Positions 1-7,436 of a stretch of 15,748 nucleotides of DNA are shown piece after piece. The stretch comes from Anaeromyxobacter sp. GTDB taxonomy: Bacteria > Myxococcota > Myxococcia > Myxococcales > Anaeromyxobacteraceae. Position numbers and translations under genes: made by a program. The stretch is from contig JAHWYA010000004.1 in NCBI GenBank assembly GCA_020028115.1, positions 1 through 15,748 of the forward strand. Reading direction: 5' to 3'. Position 1 is the stretch's first letter. Every line of letters starts with the position of its first letter. Under the pieces are notes generated by a model. The model searched no databases and had not been told where the DNA came from. It saw nothing but the letters and a program-made list of their open reading frames with translations.

Positions 1-1199
1 GGCGCACGGCGGCGCTCACCGTGGCGCTCTCCTCCGGCGAGCGACGGACCGTCGAGCTTCCCTGGTGGGTCTCCCCCGGCGCGGACCGCCACCCCGTCGC
101 GGCGGGCTGGGCGCGGCGCGTCCGGCTCACGAGCACCGACCGGCTCACCTGGTTCGAGGACGCCGCCCGGCCCCGCCGCGGTGCGGCGGTCGAGGGCGCG
201 CCGGCGTGGGCCCCCGTCGTCCCGGCCGCCGCCGCGGCGGGGCTCCGCGAGTACGCGGACGACGGCGGGCGGATCGCGGTCCGGCTCGGCGCCGTCGAGG
301 CCGGCGTGAGCCAGCCCTTCTGCTACCTCCAGATCCTCACCTTCCACACCGAGGGGCTGACCGGCCCGGAGGGGAAGCGTCCCTTCGCCGCCGTCGTCGA
401 GGCGTTCATCCGCGGCTGCGCCGAGAAGCGCCGCGACTTCGTCCTGGATCTTCGCCGGAACGAGGGCGGCTACCTCGACCTGTCGACCGCGGTCGCCGAG
501 GCGCTCGCGCCCGAGGGCGCGACGGACGCGCCGGCGGCGCTCCTGCTCCGCGCGACCGAGCGGAACGAGGCGATCTACCGCGAGCGCTCGGGCTCGGGTC
601 CCCCCGCCGAGGACTCCCTCGCGCCGCGCCACATCCTCGACGCGATCGGCGCCGCGCGCCGCGACGGGCGCGCGCTGACGCCGGGGTTCGTCTCCGGCGC
701 GGGCGGGGCCGCCGGTGCCGGCTTCCCCGGCCGCGTGGTCGCGCTCACCTCGCCCGCGTGCATGAGCGCGTGCGATCGGCTCGCCGCGCTGCTCAAGGCC
801 TCCGGCCGCGCCGTCCTCGTCGGCGGCCCGACCGAGGGCGCCGGCGGGAGCCAGCAGGAGACGCCGGGGATCCCGGCGAAGTGGACGGACTCGGCGCGAC
901 TCCTCACGGTGGCGATCCCGAACGCCGCCTTCGGCGTGCGCCGCGCGCACGCTGGGCTCGTCGTCACCGCGAGCGACGCGCCCGCCGCCGAGCCGGCCCG
1001 CCTCGGGCCGGAGGTGCCCCCGCCCGTGTTCTTCGAGACCTTCGGGATCGAGAACCGCCCGATCGAGCCCGACGTCCGCTACGAGCCGAAGGCCGTCGAC
1101 GTGACGGGCGGGGGGCGAGGCTGGCTCGAGCAGGTCGACGCGATCCTGTCCGGCTCGCCGCTCGCGGCCGCCGCCGTGCGCCGCCCGACCGCCGGGTAG
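1..1199 (+). CDS. S41-family (C-terminal processing type) serine peptidase, 5' end outside window
   Basis: The frame is open to the left edge. The first possible start, a GTG at 21, has no Shine-Dalgarno sequence, and the residues just before and after it look like the last strand of a PDZ domain, so the true start is upstream. Numbering from that GTG, the S41 signature DLRRNEGG lies at residues 143-150 and the nucleophile region SPACMSAC at 244-251, with Ser249 the likely catalytic serine. GGPTEGAGG near residue 270 matches the glycine-rich strand-loop that follows in this family. S41 enzymes cut peptides in the envelope. The usual Lys of the Ser-Lys dyad about 25 residues after the serine is not obvious (the nearest is Lys259), so this is more like the tricorn or non-CTP branch, or is altered in activity. 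The gene converges on the lipoprotein gene with 7 bases between stops. The family call is fairly firm; the substrate is unknown. Confidence 0.75.
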   Translation, partial: RTAALTVALSSGERRTVELPWWVSPGADRHPVAAGWARRVRLTSTDRLTWFEDAARPRRGAAVEGAPAWAPVVPAAAAAGLREYADDGGRIAVRLGAVEAGVSQPFCYLQILTFHTEGLTGPEGKRPFAAVVEAFIRGCAEKRRDFVLDLRRNEGGYLDLSTAVAEALAPEGATDAPAALLLRATERNEAIYRERSGSGPPAEDSLAPRHILDAIGAARRDGRALTPGFVSGAGGAAGAGFPGRVVALTSPACMSACDRLAALLKASGRAVLVGGPTEGAGGSQQETPGIPAKWTDSARLLTVAIPNAAFGVRRAHAGLVVTASDAPAAEPARLGPEVPPPVFFETFGIENRPIEPDVRYEPKAVDVTGGGRGWLEQVDAILSGSPLAAAAVRRPTAG

Positions 1200-1210
1200 C
1201 GCGGCGCTAC
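1196..1210. repeat. 15-base odd palindrome spanning two convergent stop codons
   Basis: GTAGCGC and GCGCTAC flank a single central G. The TAG stop of the plus-strand peptidase gene (1197-1199) and the TAG stop of the minus-strand lipoprotein gene (1209-1207) lie in opposite arms. As RNA it could form a 6-bp stem with a 3-base loop on either strand, but no T-run follows, so calling it a bidirectional terminator would be speculative. It is the only candidate 3' structure I see for the two convergent genes. Confidence 0.3.
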
Positions 1211-2682
1211 GGCACCATCCGGAGGACCCCGAGCCCCGCCCGACCGGTCCACGCCGGCGCGGTCGACGCGCCGGTGAACCGGAGCGCGTGGGCGATCGTC
1301 CCCGTCGTCGCGAAGAGGACGTGATCGTCCGCGAAGGCGGCGTCGCCTCCGACGCCCGCGATCCGGATCGGCAGGAACGAGCCGATCGTCCCGTTCGGCT
1401 CGACGCGCCCGAGCCACGACGCGGCGAGGCAGGCGCCGCGGCACGGCGTGAAGCGCACCCCGCCGACCGTGGGCTGGCCGTAGTAACGCCCCGCGAGCCA
1501 GAGCTTCCCGTTCCGGTCGTAGGCGCAGCGGTCGAACGAGGCCGCGTCGCGGAGCGGCGCCGTCGGCGCCTCCACCGGCCGGAGGAGGAGGCCCGCCGCG
1601 CCCGCGGCGCCGTAGGTCGCCAGGAAGGACCCCTCCGACGCGCCGAAGTCCGTCACCGCGCCGCCGAACGAGACCGCGCCCCTCGCGCCGCCGACGATGG
1701 CGATCGCGCCGCTCGGCGCGACGGAGAGGTCGCGGACCGCCGTGACCGTCCCGCTCCCCGAGGTGCTCCGCGCCCACGAGGTCGAGCCGTCGGTCCCGGA
1801 GAGCACCGCGACGAACAGCCCCTTCGTGCAGGTCGCGCCGCCGCCCGGATCGAACGACGCGCCCGATGGCGTGCAGAGCCCCCCGAGCGCGACGTCGCCC
1901 GCGGGGCGCGGCTCGGCCTTCGTCACCGTGCTCGTCGCGAGGCCGCGCGACCAGACGCAGCCGCCGTCGGCCCCTGAGAGCAGGGCAACGAAGGTCGCGC
2001 CGCCGGTGCTCCCGCAGCCGAAGTTCGCGGCCCCCGTCCCGGCGACGAGGAGGTCGTCGCCCTGCGCCGCGAGCGACGCGGGCGCGATGATCGCGGCGCC
2101 CGTGCCGTCCACCGCCTTCGCCCACATCGGCACGCCCGCGGCGTCGAGCCGCCCGAGGATCAGCGCGCCGCCGGCGCCCGGGACGAGCGGCCCGGTCCCG
2201 ACGTCGGTCGTGTCGAGCGCGGTCCCGGCGAAGAGGACGTGGCCGGACGCGGTCATCGCCGTCCGGAGCCGCCCGTGCGAGAAGGTCGGGAAGGGGATCT
2301 CCCACCGCGGCGCGCCGCCGGCGCCGTCGAGCCGCGCGACGAAGCCGCCGGTCGAGAGCGCCCACGGGTCGAAGGGGCCCTCGAGCGCACCCGCGACGAC
2401 GAGGTCGCCGGTCGCCGCGTCGGCGCCCACCGCGTCGACCGAGAACGTCGCCCCGGCCGCGGCCTGGAGCGTCGACCAGAGCACCGGCGTGAAGGTGGTG
2501 GGATCCGTCCCGCCGCCCGAGCCGTTGCCGCCGTAGGAGGGCGCTCGCACGCAGACACCCTCGTCGCAGGTCTCGCCGGCGCCGCAGTCCGCGGTCGAGT
2601 CGCAGCGTCCCTCGGGCGAGTAGATGCACCCCGCCGCGGAGGCGGCGGCGAGCGCGGCGGCGAGGGCGAGGGAGCGCGTCAT
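1207..2682 (-). CDS. Secreted lipoprotein with Cys-rich motif and propeller-like repeats
   Basis: The 491-aa product begins with a hydrophobic signal and a lipobox ending AAGC, giving a lipidated Cys19; this decides the ATG at 2682 over longer open-frame starts upstream. A motif C27-x5-C33-x5-C39-x4-C44 follows, of the kind common in myxobacterial surface lipoproteins, and then a Gly/Ser-rich linker near 51-60. The rest, from about residue 80 to the end, is built of six or seven repeats of roughly 50-60 residues, each with a core like G-x-(L/I/V)-x-(L/V)-A-G and ending in a Trp-containing strand (for example VPMWAK, CVWSRG, TSWARS). This resembles a beta-propeller of the SBBP type. The ATG shares its A with the TGA of the upstream gene (TGATG), so the two are translationally coupled and probably work together in the envelope. 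The specific function is unknown. Confidence 0.8.
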   Translation of the reverse strand: MTRSLALAAALAAASAAGCIYSPEGRCDSTADCGAGETCDEGVCVRAPSYGGNGSGGGTDPTTFTPVLWSTLQAAAGATFSVDAVGADAATGDLVVAGALEGPFDPWALSTGGFVARLDGAGGAPRWEIPFPTFSHGRLRTAMTASGHVLFAGTALDTTDVGTGPLVPGAGGALILGRLDAAGVPMWAKAVDGTGAAIIAPASLAAQGDDLLVAGTGAANFGCGSTGGATFVALLSGADGGCVWSRGLATSTVTKAEPRPAGDVALGGLCTPSGASFDPGGGATCTKGLFVAVLSGTDGSTSWARSTSGSGTVTAVRDLSVAPSGAIAIVGGARGAVSFGGAVTDFGASEGSFLATYGAAGAAGLLLRPVEAPTAPLRDAASFDRCAYDRNGKLWLAGRYYGQPTVGGVRFTPCRGACLAASWLGRVEPNGTIGSFLPIRIAGVGGDAAFADDHVLFATTGTIAHALRFTGASTAPAWTGRAGLGVLRMVP

Positions 2683-3626
2683 CAGAAGCGTCCCGCCGCG
2701 CCGGCCACGGTCGCGCCGCCGGGCTTCGCCGGGGCCGAGATCCAGAGCCAGGTCCCCGCTGCCACGGACACGCCGCCCGCCGCGAAGAGGGCCGTCGAGA
2801 GGACGTTGTACCGGTCCACCCGGTCGAAGGACGAGCGATCCGCCGGCCCGAGCGTCCCCGCGGCGCGCTTCGCGGCGAGGTCGTCGGCGAGCTTCTTGTC
2901 GAGGTAGCCCACCACCGCGCCGCCGCCGAGGAGCGCCGCGCCGACGAACGTGAAGAGCGGCCCCGCCTGGCGCTTCCACAGCGCGGGCGGCGCGGCGGGA
3001 GAGGAGACGTCGATCCGCGCCGCGGCCTTCGCTGGTGGAGCCTTCGGGGCCGGCGGCTCGCGCGGCGGGAGCGGCGCGGGCGCGGCGGGCACGGCCGGCG
3101 CCGCGTCCGTGACGACCGGATTCCGGCCGTACGGATCGCGCGCGGTGGGCGGCGGGCCCGCCCCGCCCGACACGGTGCCGTCGGGCTCGATCTCGATCTC
3201 GAGCTCGGCGATCGCCTCGCCGACCGGCCGCAGGTTCTGGATGACGAGGTCGACGACGAACCGCACCTCCCGCGTCCGCGCGCCGTTCCGGTCGAGGAAC
3301 GCGACGGTGACGAGGACGACGCCGCCCTTCAGCTCGCCGCGCCCGGCGAGGACGAGCCCCTCCTTCGCGGCGGTCCCGAGGCAGTCCGCGGACGGCGCAT
3401 CCCCGCAGGTCGCGGGGAGCAAGAGCGGCGAGCGGGGCTGCAGGATGCCTCGGCGCGAGGCGGAAGCGAGGCCCGCCTCGAGGATGCCGTGGAGGTCCGC
3501 GCGCTGCGCCGGGGAGAGCCCCGGCACGCGGAACGGGTAGATCCCCACGGGAATCCCGGCGCGCGCCGCGCCCGGAGCGAGCGCGGTGCAGGCGAGCGCG
3601 AGGAGGGCGAGGCGCCGCGGCGACAT
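2682..3626 (-). CDS. Secreted protein with CsgG/TolB-like N-terminal region, Pro-rich linker and C-terminal membrane hairpin
   Basis: From the ATG at 3626 the product has 314 residues. A TTG at 3662 is in frame, but the ATG gives a compact signal peptide (MSPRR, hydrophobic core, cleavage after ARA at 23), so I prefer it. Residues 24-150 form a mixed alpha/beta region with two Cys about eight residues apart, followed by a strand pattern (LVLAGRGE, VLVTVAFLD) that recalls myxobacterial proteins with a TolB or CsgG-like N-terminal fold. Residues 155-215 are a Pro/Ala-rich linker. Two hydrophobic segments at about 221-242 and 275-298, separated by a charged stretch, would make a membrane hairpin. 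The stop overlaps the start of the lipoprotein gene by one base. No family name can be given with confidence, and no strong Shine-Dalgarno sequence is visible. Confidence 0.7.
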   Translation of the reverse strand: MSPRRLALLALACTALAPGAARAGIPVGIYPFRVPGLSPAQRADLHGILEAGLASASRRGILQPRSPLLLPATCGDAPSADCLGTAAKEGLVLAGRGELKGGVVLVTVAFLDRNGARTREVRFVVDLVIQNLRPVGEAIAELEIEIEPDGTVSGGAGPPPTARDPYGRNPVVTDAAPAVPAAPAPLPPREPPAPKAPPAKAAARIDVSSPAAPPALWKRQAGPLFTFVGAALLGGGAVVGYLDKKLADDLAAKRAAGTLGPADRSSFDRVDRYNVLSTALFAAGGVSVAAGTWLWISAPAKPGGATVAGAAGRF

Positions 3627-3680
3627 CGGGAGAACCGTCGCAGGGCGCGGGCCCAGGGTCAAGATCGGGGGGTGCGACTA

Positions 3681-3702
3681 CGCCGTACGGCGCGGAGCCG
3701 CG
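3681..3702. terminator. Pair of adjacent GC hairpins downstream of etfA
   Basis: The 104-base gap between the etfA stop and the next minus-strand start holds a perfect 12-base palindrome CGCCGTACGGCG (3681-3692) directly followed by CGCGGAGCCGCG (3691-3702, 5-bp arms). They lie about 30-50 bases after the etfA stop on the transcribed strand. There is no T-run, so if this ends transcription it is not a classical intrinsic terminator. The 12-base palindrome could instead be an operator for the secreted-protein/lipoprotein unit. Confidence 0.25.
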
Positions 3703-3730
3703 TCCCAGGGTCGTGGGATGCTTCGCCGCG

Positions 3731-4747
3731 CTACTTCTTCGCGGCGAGGAGCGCGTTCACCTTAGTCATCACCGCGAACGCGTCCGCGACGTAGAGCACG
3801 TCGGCCTTGCCGCGCGCCCAGCCGCAGCTCGCGTCGAGGTTCACGGCGCGGCGCTCGCGGATGAAGCGCCACCCGACGACGTGCGGCTCCTCGCCGTGGC
3901 AGCAGGTCGCGAGCCCCTTCGCGTGGCGGGGTGTCGAGCCGGTCTGGCCGACCTGGTTGAGGTGCGTCATGAACTCGAACACCTTCTGCCCCTCGCCGGC
4001 CTGATCGACGAGCGACTTCGACGAGCCGAGCGACGCGCCGGACCCGCGGAGGAACGCGAGGATGAGCGCCTCGGCCTCCTCGGGGTGCGGCTTGCCGTCC
4101 TGCTGCTTCTTCGTCCAGCCCGCGCCCGCGACGAAGAGGACCTTCGCGTCCGGACGGATCGTCTGCTCGCCGGACGACGGCGAGCGGACGCCGGTGACCT
4201 GGGTGCGCGGCGCGGGGAGCGCGAGCGCGACCTTCTCGACCGGCGGCGCGGCGCCGCCCGCCGGCTTCAGCGCCTCCGTCGCGCCCGGGTCGACGAGGAG
4301 CACCCACGGGCGCTCCTTCCGGCGGAGCTTCGCCTCGATCCGCTGCCGGTAGTACCAGCGGACCGCGGTCGGGCCGCCCTCGTCGACGAGCTGCGTGACG
4401 TGCGTGTCGATCCGGCCGCCGAGCCGCTGGGCCACCCCGGCCATCACGCGGGTCATGCGAGAGGTCGCGGGCGCGAGGACGAGCGAGGCGCCCGACGCCT
4501 TCGCGAGGGCCGCGGCGGCGGCGGCGTCGGTGGAGTATCGGGCGGCCTCGAGGGCGGGGTCCTCGACGACGAGGACCTTCGCGACGCCGGTGCCGGCGAG
4601 GGCGGCGGCGGCCTTCCCCACGGAGTGACCGAAGAGCGCGGCGGTGACGGGCGCCCCGAGCGTCCTCGCGGCGGCGAGCGCCTCGAGGGCGGCGCGGGGG
4701 AGGGCGCCGTCGGGATCGACGTGGCTGACGAGCAGGATGGAGTCCAT
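3731..4747 (-). CDS. etfA: Electron transfer flavoprotein alpha subunit (FixB-like), divergent FAD domain
   Basis: This is a 338-aa ETF alpha subunit, which normally carries the FAD that passes electrons from dehydrogenases to ETF-quinone oxidoreductase. The N-terminal half has the alpha/beta ETF fold (start ILLVSHVDPDG, then the central SRMTRVMAGVAQRLGGRIDTHV, typical of alpha subunits). The C-terminal FAD domain keeps QVGQTG (265-270), but the usual GISG-AIQH loop is replaced by a stretch containing T281-C282-C283-H284, and the N-x-D-x-x-A-P segment reads NLDASCGWARG with a third Cys at 308. FAD binding may therefore be altered. The ATG at 4747 follows a GGGAGAGG Shine-Dalgarno-like sequence and lies 17 bases after the etfB stop. 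It is the last gene of the acyl-CoA dehydrogenase/FixCX/ETF operon. Subunit identity is firm; cofactor content is not. Confidence 0.88.
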   Translation of the reverse strand: MDSILLVSHVDPDGALPRAALEALAAARTLGAPVTAALFGHSVGKAAAALAGTGVAKVLVVEDPALEAARYSTDAAAAAALAKASGASLVLAPATSRMTRVMAGVAQRLGGRIDTHVTQLVDEGGPTAVRWYYRQRIEAKLRRKERPWVLLVDPGATEALKPAGGAAPPVEKVALALPAPRTQVTGVRSPSSGEQTIRPDAKVLFVAGAGWTKKQQDGKPHPEEAEALILAFLRGSGASLGSSKSLVDQAGEGQKVFEFMTHLNQVGQTGSTPRHAKGLATCCHGEEPHVVGWRFIRERRAVNLDASCGWARGKADVLYVADAFAVMTKVNALLAAKK

Positions 4748-4764
4748 GGCGGTGTCCTCTCCCT

Positions 4765-5571
4765 CTAATCCTTCGAGATCCACTCGACGAGCTCGCGGGC
4801 GATCTCGTCCGGCGAGGCGTCCTTCACGATGCGCGTCTCGCGCATCACCTTCGGCACCTGCACCGACGCGAACTCGACGCCGCCCGTCCCGACCGGCGCG
4901 GGCGCCGCCTTCTGGAGCGCGGGCATGACGAGCCGCATGTTCGCCATGCCGATCTGCGGGTTGTTCTTCGGCTCGGGGAGGTTGCCCGTCGCCCACCCGA
5001 GCACGGCGGGCGCGCCCTGGCAGGTCGACACCTGGTGCCGCCCGCCCTCGACGCGCTCGAGCACCTCGAAGGAGCCGTCCGGGCGGGCCGAGATCTGGTC
5101 GACGCCCTGGAACTGGTCGGGGATCTCGAGCAGCTCGCCGACGAGCTGGAGCGTGACCCCCGCGCCGCGCGACGCGGACTCCCACCCGCCGAAGAGGAGG
5201 AGCTTCGTGCGGTCGAGACCCGGGAGCGCCTTCACCGCGGCGGCGAGCCTCGCCGCGACCTCGTGCGCGTCGGTGAAGCCGCCCGCCGGGCCGTCGAGCG
5301 CGACGAGCTCGAAGGGGACCTTCTGCGCGACGGCCATCATCACCTGCTGGAGCTTCGCCTTCGGCCCGAGCGAGACGAGCGTCACCTTGGAGCCCGGCGT
5401 CTTCGCGGCGAGGTTCGCCGCCTCGTAGAGCGCGTGGCCGGCCCACGGGTCGAGGACCGCGGGGAGCATCTGCTCGTTCTTGAGCCCCGGCCCCTGCGGC
5501 GTCGAGACGGGCTCGAGGGTCTGGAGCGGGTCGGGGACGATGCTGCCCAAAACGACGATGTGGAAACTCAT
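4765..5571 (-). CDS. etfB: Electron transfer flavoprotein beta subunit (FixA-like)
   Basis: The 268-aa product has the length and fold order of ETF beta. It starts with a short strand (HIVVLGSIVPDP), then DPWAGHALYEAANL, which matches the N-P-x-D-x-x-A-x-E-x-A segment of the family, then FGGWESASRGAGVTLQLVGELL, the counterpart of the loop that binds AMP or a second FAD. The usual S-x-D-x-D-T/Q of that loop is absent, replaced by S-A-S-R-G-A-G, so the nucleotide site is probably changed. The later strand CQGAPAVLGWATGN corresponds to the conserved LPAV-x-T region. It pairs with the downstream alpha subunit to receive electrons from the acyl-CoA dehydrogenase and hand them to the FixC-type protein. 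The ATG at 5571 is 8 bases past the fixC-type stop and has a strong Shine-Dalgarno sequence. Confidence 0.88.
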   Translation of the reverse strand: MSFHIVVLGSIVPDPLQTLEPVSTPQGPGLKNEQMLPAVLDPWAGHALYEAANLAAKTPGSKVTLVSLGPKAKLQQVMMAVAQKVPFELVALDGPAGGFTDAHEVAARLAAAVKALPGLDRTKLLLFGGWESASRGAGVTLQLVGELLEIPDQFQGVDQISARPDGSFEVLERVEGGRHQVSTCQGAPAVLGWATGNLPEPKNNPQIGMANMRLVMPALQKAAPAPVGTGGVEFASVQVPKVMRETRIVKDASPDEIARELVEWISKD

Positions 5572-5576
5572 GGGGT

Positions 5577-5581
5577 CTCCT
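5577..5581 (-). promoter_or_regulatory. Ribosome binding site of etfB overlapping upstream stop codon
   Basis: On the minus strand AGGAG lies 5 bases before the etfB ATG, and its first two bases are the AG of the TAG that ends the FixC-like gene. Termination and re-initiation are therefore physically linked, which supports fixed stoichiometry of the quinone oxidoreductase and ETF. Confidence 0.6.
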
Positions 5582-7418
5582 AGTTCTCCGCGGAGTGAAG
5601 CCCGCCCGTGCCGGCGCGGAATGCCAGGTTGACCTCGTCCGTGCCGTCGAGCCGCTGGGTGCAGCTCCACAGGCACGCGCCGCAGTGCACGCACTTCTCG
5701 CGGTCGAAGGTCGGGACGCCGCCCTCGCCGGGCCGGATCGCCTCCGCCGAGCAGATCTCGAAGCAGACCTTGCGGCCGCAGGAGCGGCAGAGCTCGGGGC
5801 GGAGGAAGGTGACGTGGTCGGCGTAGCCGGGCGGCGCCTGGACCTTGCCGCCGACGAGGAGCGCGTCCTGCTGCGTCACGAGGAGCTTCCCGTCGAGGGG
5901 GACCGCCGGCCAGCCGGCGCGATCCATGAGCGCGTCGTGGAGCGGGACGCCCTTCGCCTCGCAGTCGCGGCGGATCGCGGCGATGTCGCCGGCCGGGATC
6001 CTGCCCGCGTAGAACTGCTCGAGGGAGGACACCTTCTCGGCGGGGTGGGCGGGCTCCTCCCCGAGCGAGATCCTCCCGCCGGTCGCGCCGGCGAGCGCCA
6101 TCCCGAGGAGGCCCGTCACGACGCCGCGCTGGAACCCGTCGCGCGCCTTCTCGGCGACGCGCCCCTCCGCCTCGACGAACGAGGCGCGGCGGCGGGCCAC
6201 GTAGGCGGCGTCGAGGTTCTCGCGGGTGAGCGGCTTGCCCGCCTCGAGGAGCTCGATGACGCCCTCGGCGAGCTGGACGCCCGTCGTGAAGGCCTCGTCG
6301 ACGCCCGAGGAGGTGAGGACGTTCGTCGACCCCGAACCCTCGCCGATGCGGGCGAAGCCGTCGCCCGCGAGCACCGGCTCGCCGCGGCGGCCGGACTCGA
6401 GGATCGACTTCGCGCCCCACGAACGGAGCTTCGCGTCGCGCAGGAACCGCCAGAGGTACGGGTGCTGGACGTAGTGCTGGAGGTACCGGTACGTCGTGCG
6501 GACCGGCGACTCGAACCAGGAAGGGACGAAGATCCCGACGGACGCGACCCGGTCCGGGTGGACGTAGAGGAACCCGAAGATCTCCGGCTCGGGGAACCCG
6601 AGGGTGTGGAGGACGGTGCCGGGCTCGAGCGGCGTGCCCTCGGGCAGGTCGACGACGAACTTCATCCCGACGGCCCAGTCGCGCCGGCCGTGGCTCCCCT
6701 GCGGGAGGCCGAGCTCGCGGTCGAGCTGCCGGCCCACCGCGCCGACGGGCCCGTCGCCCACGACCGTGAGCGCGGCCGTCACGTCCATGCCGGGCAGGAA
6801 CGCGCCCTCCGGGTTCCCGTGCCGGTCGACGCCCTGGTCCACGAGCCGGACGCCCTTCACCGCCTGGCCCTCGACGAGCGCGCTCGCGACCGGGGTGCCC
6901 GGCCAGATCTGCACGGTCCCGGTGGAGAGGACCTGGCCGCTCATCCACTGCATGAGCTGCCCCATCGAGAAGACGAACCCGTCGAGCTTGTGGAGGTAGG
7001 CGGGGACGTACGGGAGCTCGACCGCCTGCTCCTCGTACTTCAGCGCGAACCGCGCCGCGCGGATCGCCGCGTCCGCCGCGCGGAGCGCCGCCGACCGGCG
7101 CGAGGCGCCGACCGGGTCGAGCAGGTAGAGGACCTTCTCCTGCCGCACCTTCGCGGCCATCGGGATCTGCGCCGCCTCGAGGTCCGGGAAGGCCTCGCGG
7201 AGGCCGCGCGCGCGCGTCACGACGCCGGACACGCCGAAGCCCGGATCGTCCGCGCGCTCGTAGCAGACGACCTGGAGCGGCAGCCCCGGAGACGCGGCGC
7301 TCTCGAGGGGCGGCTTCTCGGCCGCCGCGAGGCGGCGCGAGAGCGTCGTCAGGAAGCCCGCCATCGCGGGGCCGAAGCCCACGCAGGCGATGTCCACCGC
7401 CATCGACTGGCGTTCCAT
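5580..7418 (-). CDS. FixC/ETF-quinone oxidoreductase-like flavoprotein fused to a FixX-like ferredoxin domain
   Basis: The 612-aa protein starts with a dinucleotide-binding motif VGFGPAMAG (13-21), the FAD-binding N terminus of FixC/ETF-QO and geranylgeranyl-reductase flavoproteins. A central segment (AGDGFARIGEGSGSTN followed by GVDEAFTTGVQLAEGV) corresponds to the conserved second FAD motif of ETF-QO. The tail is a ferredoxin with eight Cys: C544, C547, C552, C556, then C576, C579, C582, C586. The second quartet (C-x2-C-x2-C-x3-C) is a standard [4Fe-4S] ligand set; the first (C-x2-C-x4-C-x3-C) may hold a second cluster. The end, GTGGLHSAEN, echoes the GGP-x-Y terminus of ETF-QO. Its expected role is to take electrons from reduced ETF and deliver them to quinone at the membrane; no transmembrane helix is seen, as in monotopic ETF-QO. 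The ATG at 7418 has GAGGAGAG upstream and lies 18 bases after the acyl-CoA dehydrogenase stop. Confidence 0.85.
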   Translation of the reverse strand: MERQSMAVDIACVGFGPAMAGFLTTLSRRLAAAEKPPLESAASPGLPLQVVCYERADDPGFGVSGVVTRARGLREAFPDLEAAQIPMAAKVRQEKVLYLLDPVGASRRSAALRAADAAIRAARFALKYEEQAVELPYVPAYLHKLDGFVFSMGQLMQWMSGQVLSTGTVQIWPGTPVASALVEGQAVKGVRLVDQGVDRHGNPEGAFLPGMDVTAALTVVGDGPVGAVGRQLDRELGLPQGSHGRRDWAVGMKFVVDLPEGTPLEPGTVLHTLGFPEPEIFGFLYVHPDRVASVGIFVPSWFESPVRTTYRYLQHYVQHPYLWRFLRDAKLRSWGAKSILESGRRGEPVLAGDGFARIGEGSGSTNVLTSSGVDEAFTTGVQLAEGVIELLEAGKPLTRENLDAAYVARRRASFVEAEGRVAEKARDGFQRGVVTGLLGMALAGATGGRISLGEEPAHPAEKVSSLEQFYAGRIPAGDIAAIRRDCEAKGVPLHDALMDRAGWPAVPLDGKLLVTQQDALLVGGKVQAPPGYADHVTFLRPELCRSCGRKVCFEICSAEAIRPGEGGVPTFDREKCVHCGACLWSCTQRLDGTDEVNLAFRAGTGGLHSAEN

Positions 7419-7436
7419 CGTCTCTCCTCGCCTCGC

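Noticed and set aside
2683..2979. N-terminal extension of the lipoprotein frame to 2979
   Set aside because: The added residues are Arg-rich and would bury the signal peptide and lipobox; the ATG at 2682 gives a normal lipoprotein start.
5580..7418. Geranylgeranyl reductase for archaeal-type lipids
   Set aside because: FixC and geranylgeranyl reductases share a fold, but the ferredoxin tail and ETF neighbours fit ETF-quinone oxidoreductase.
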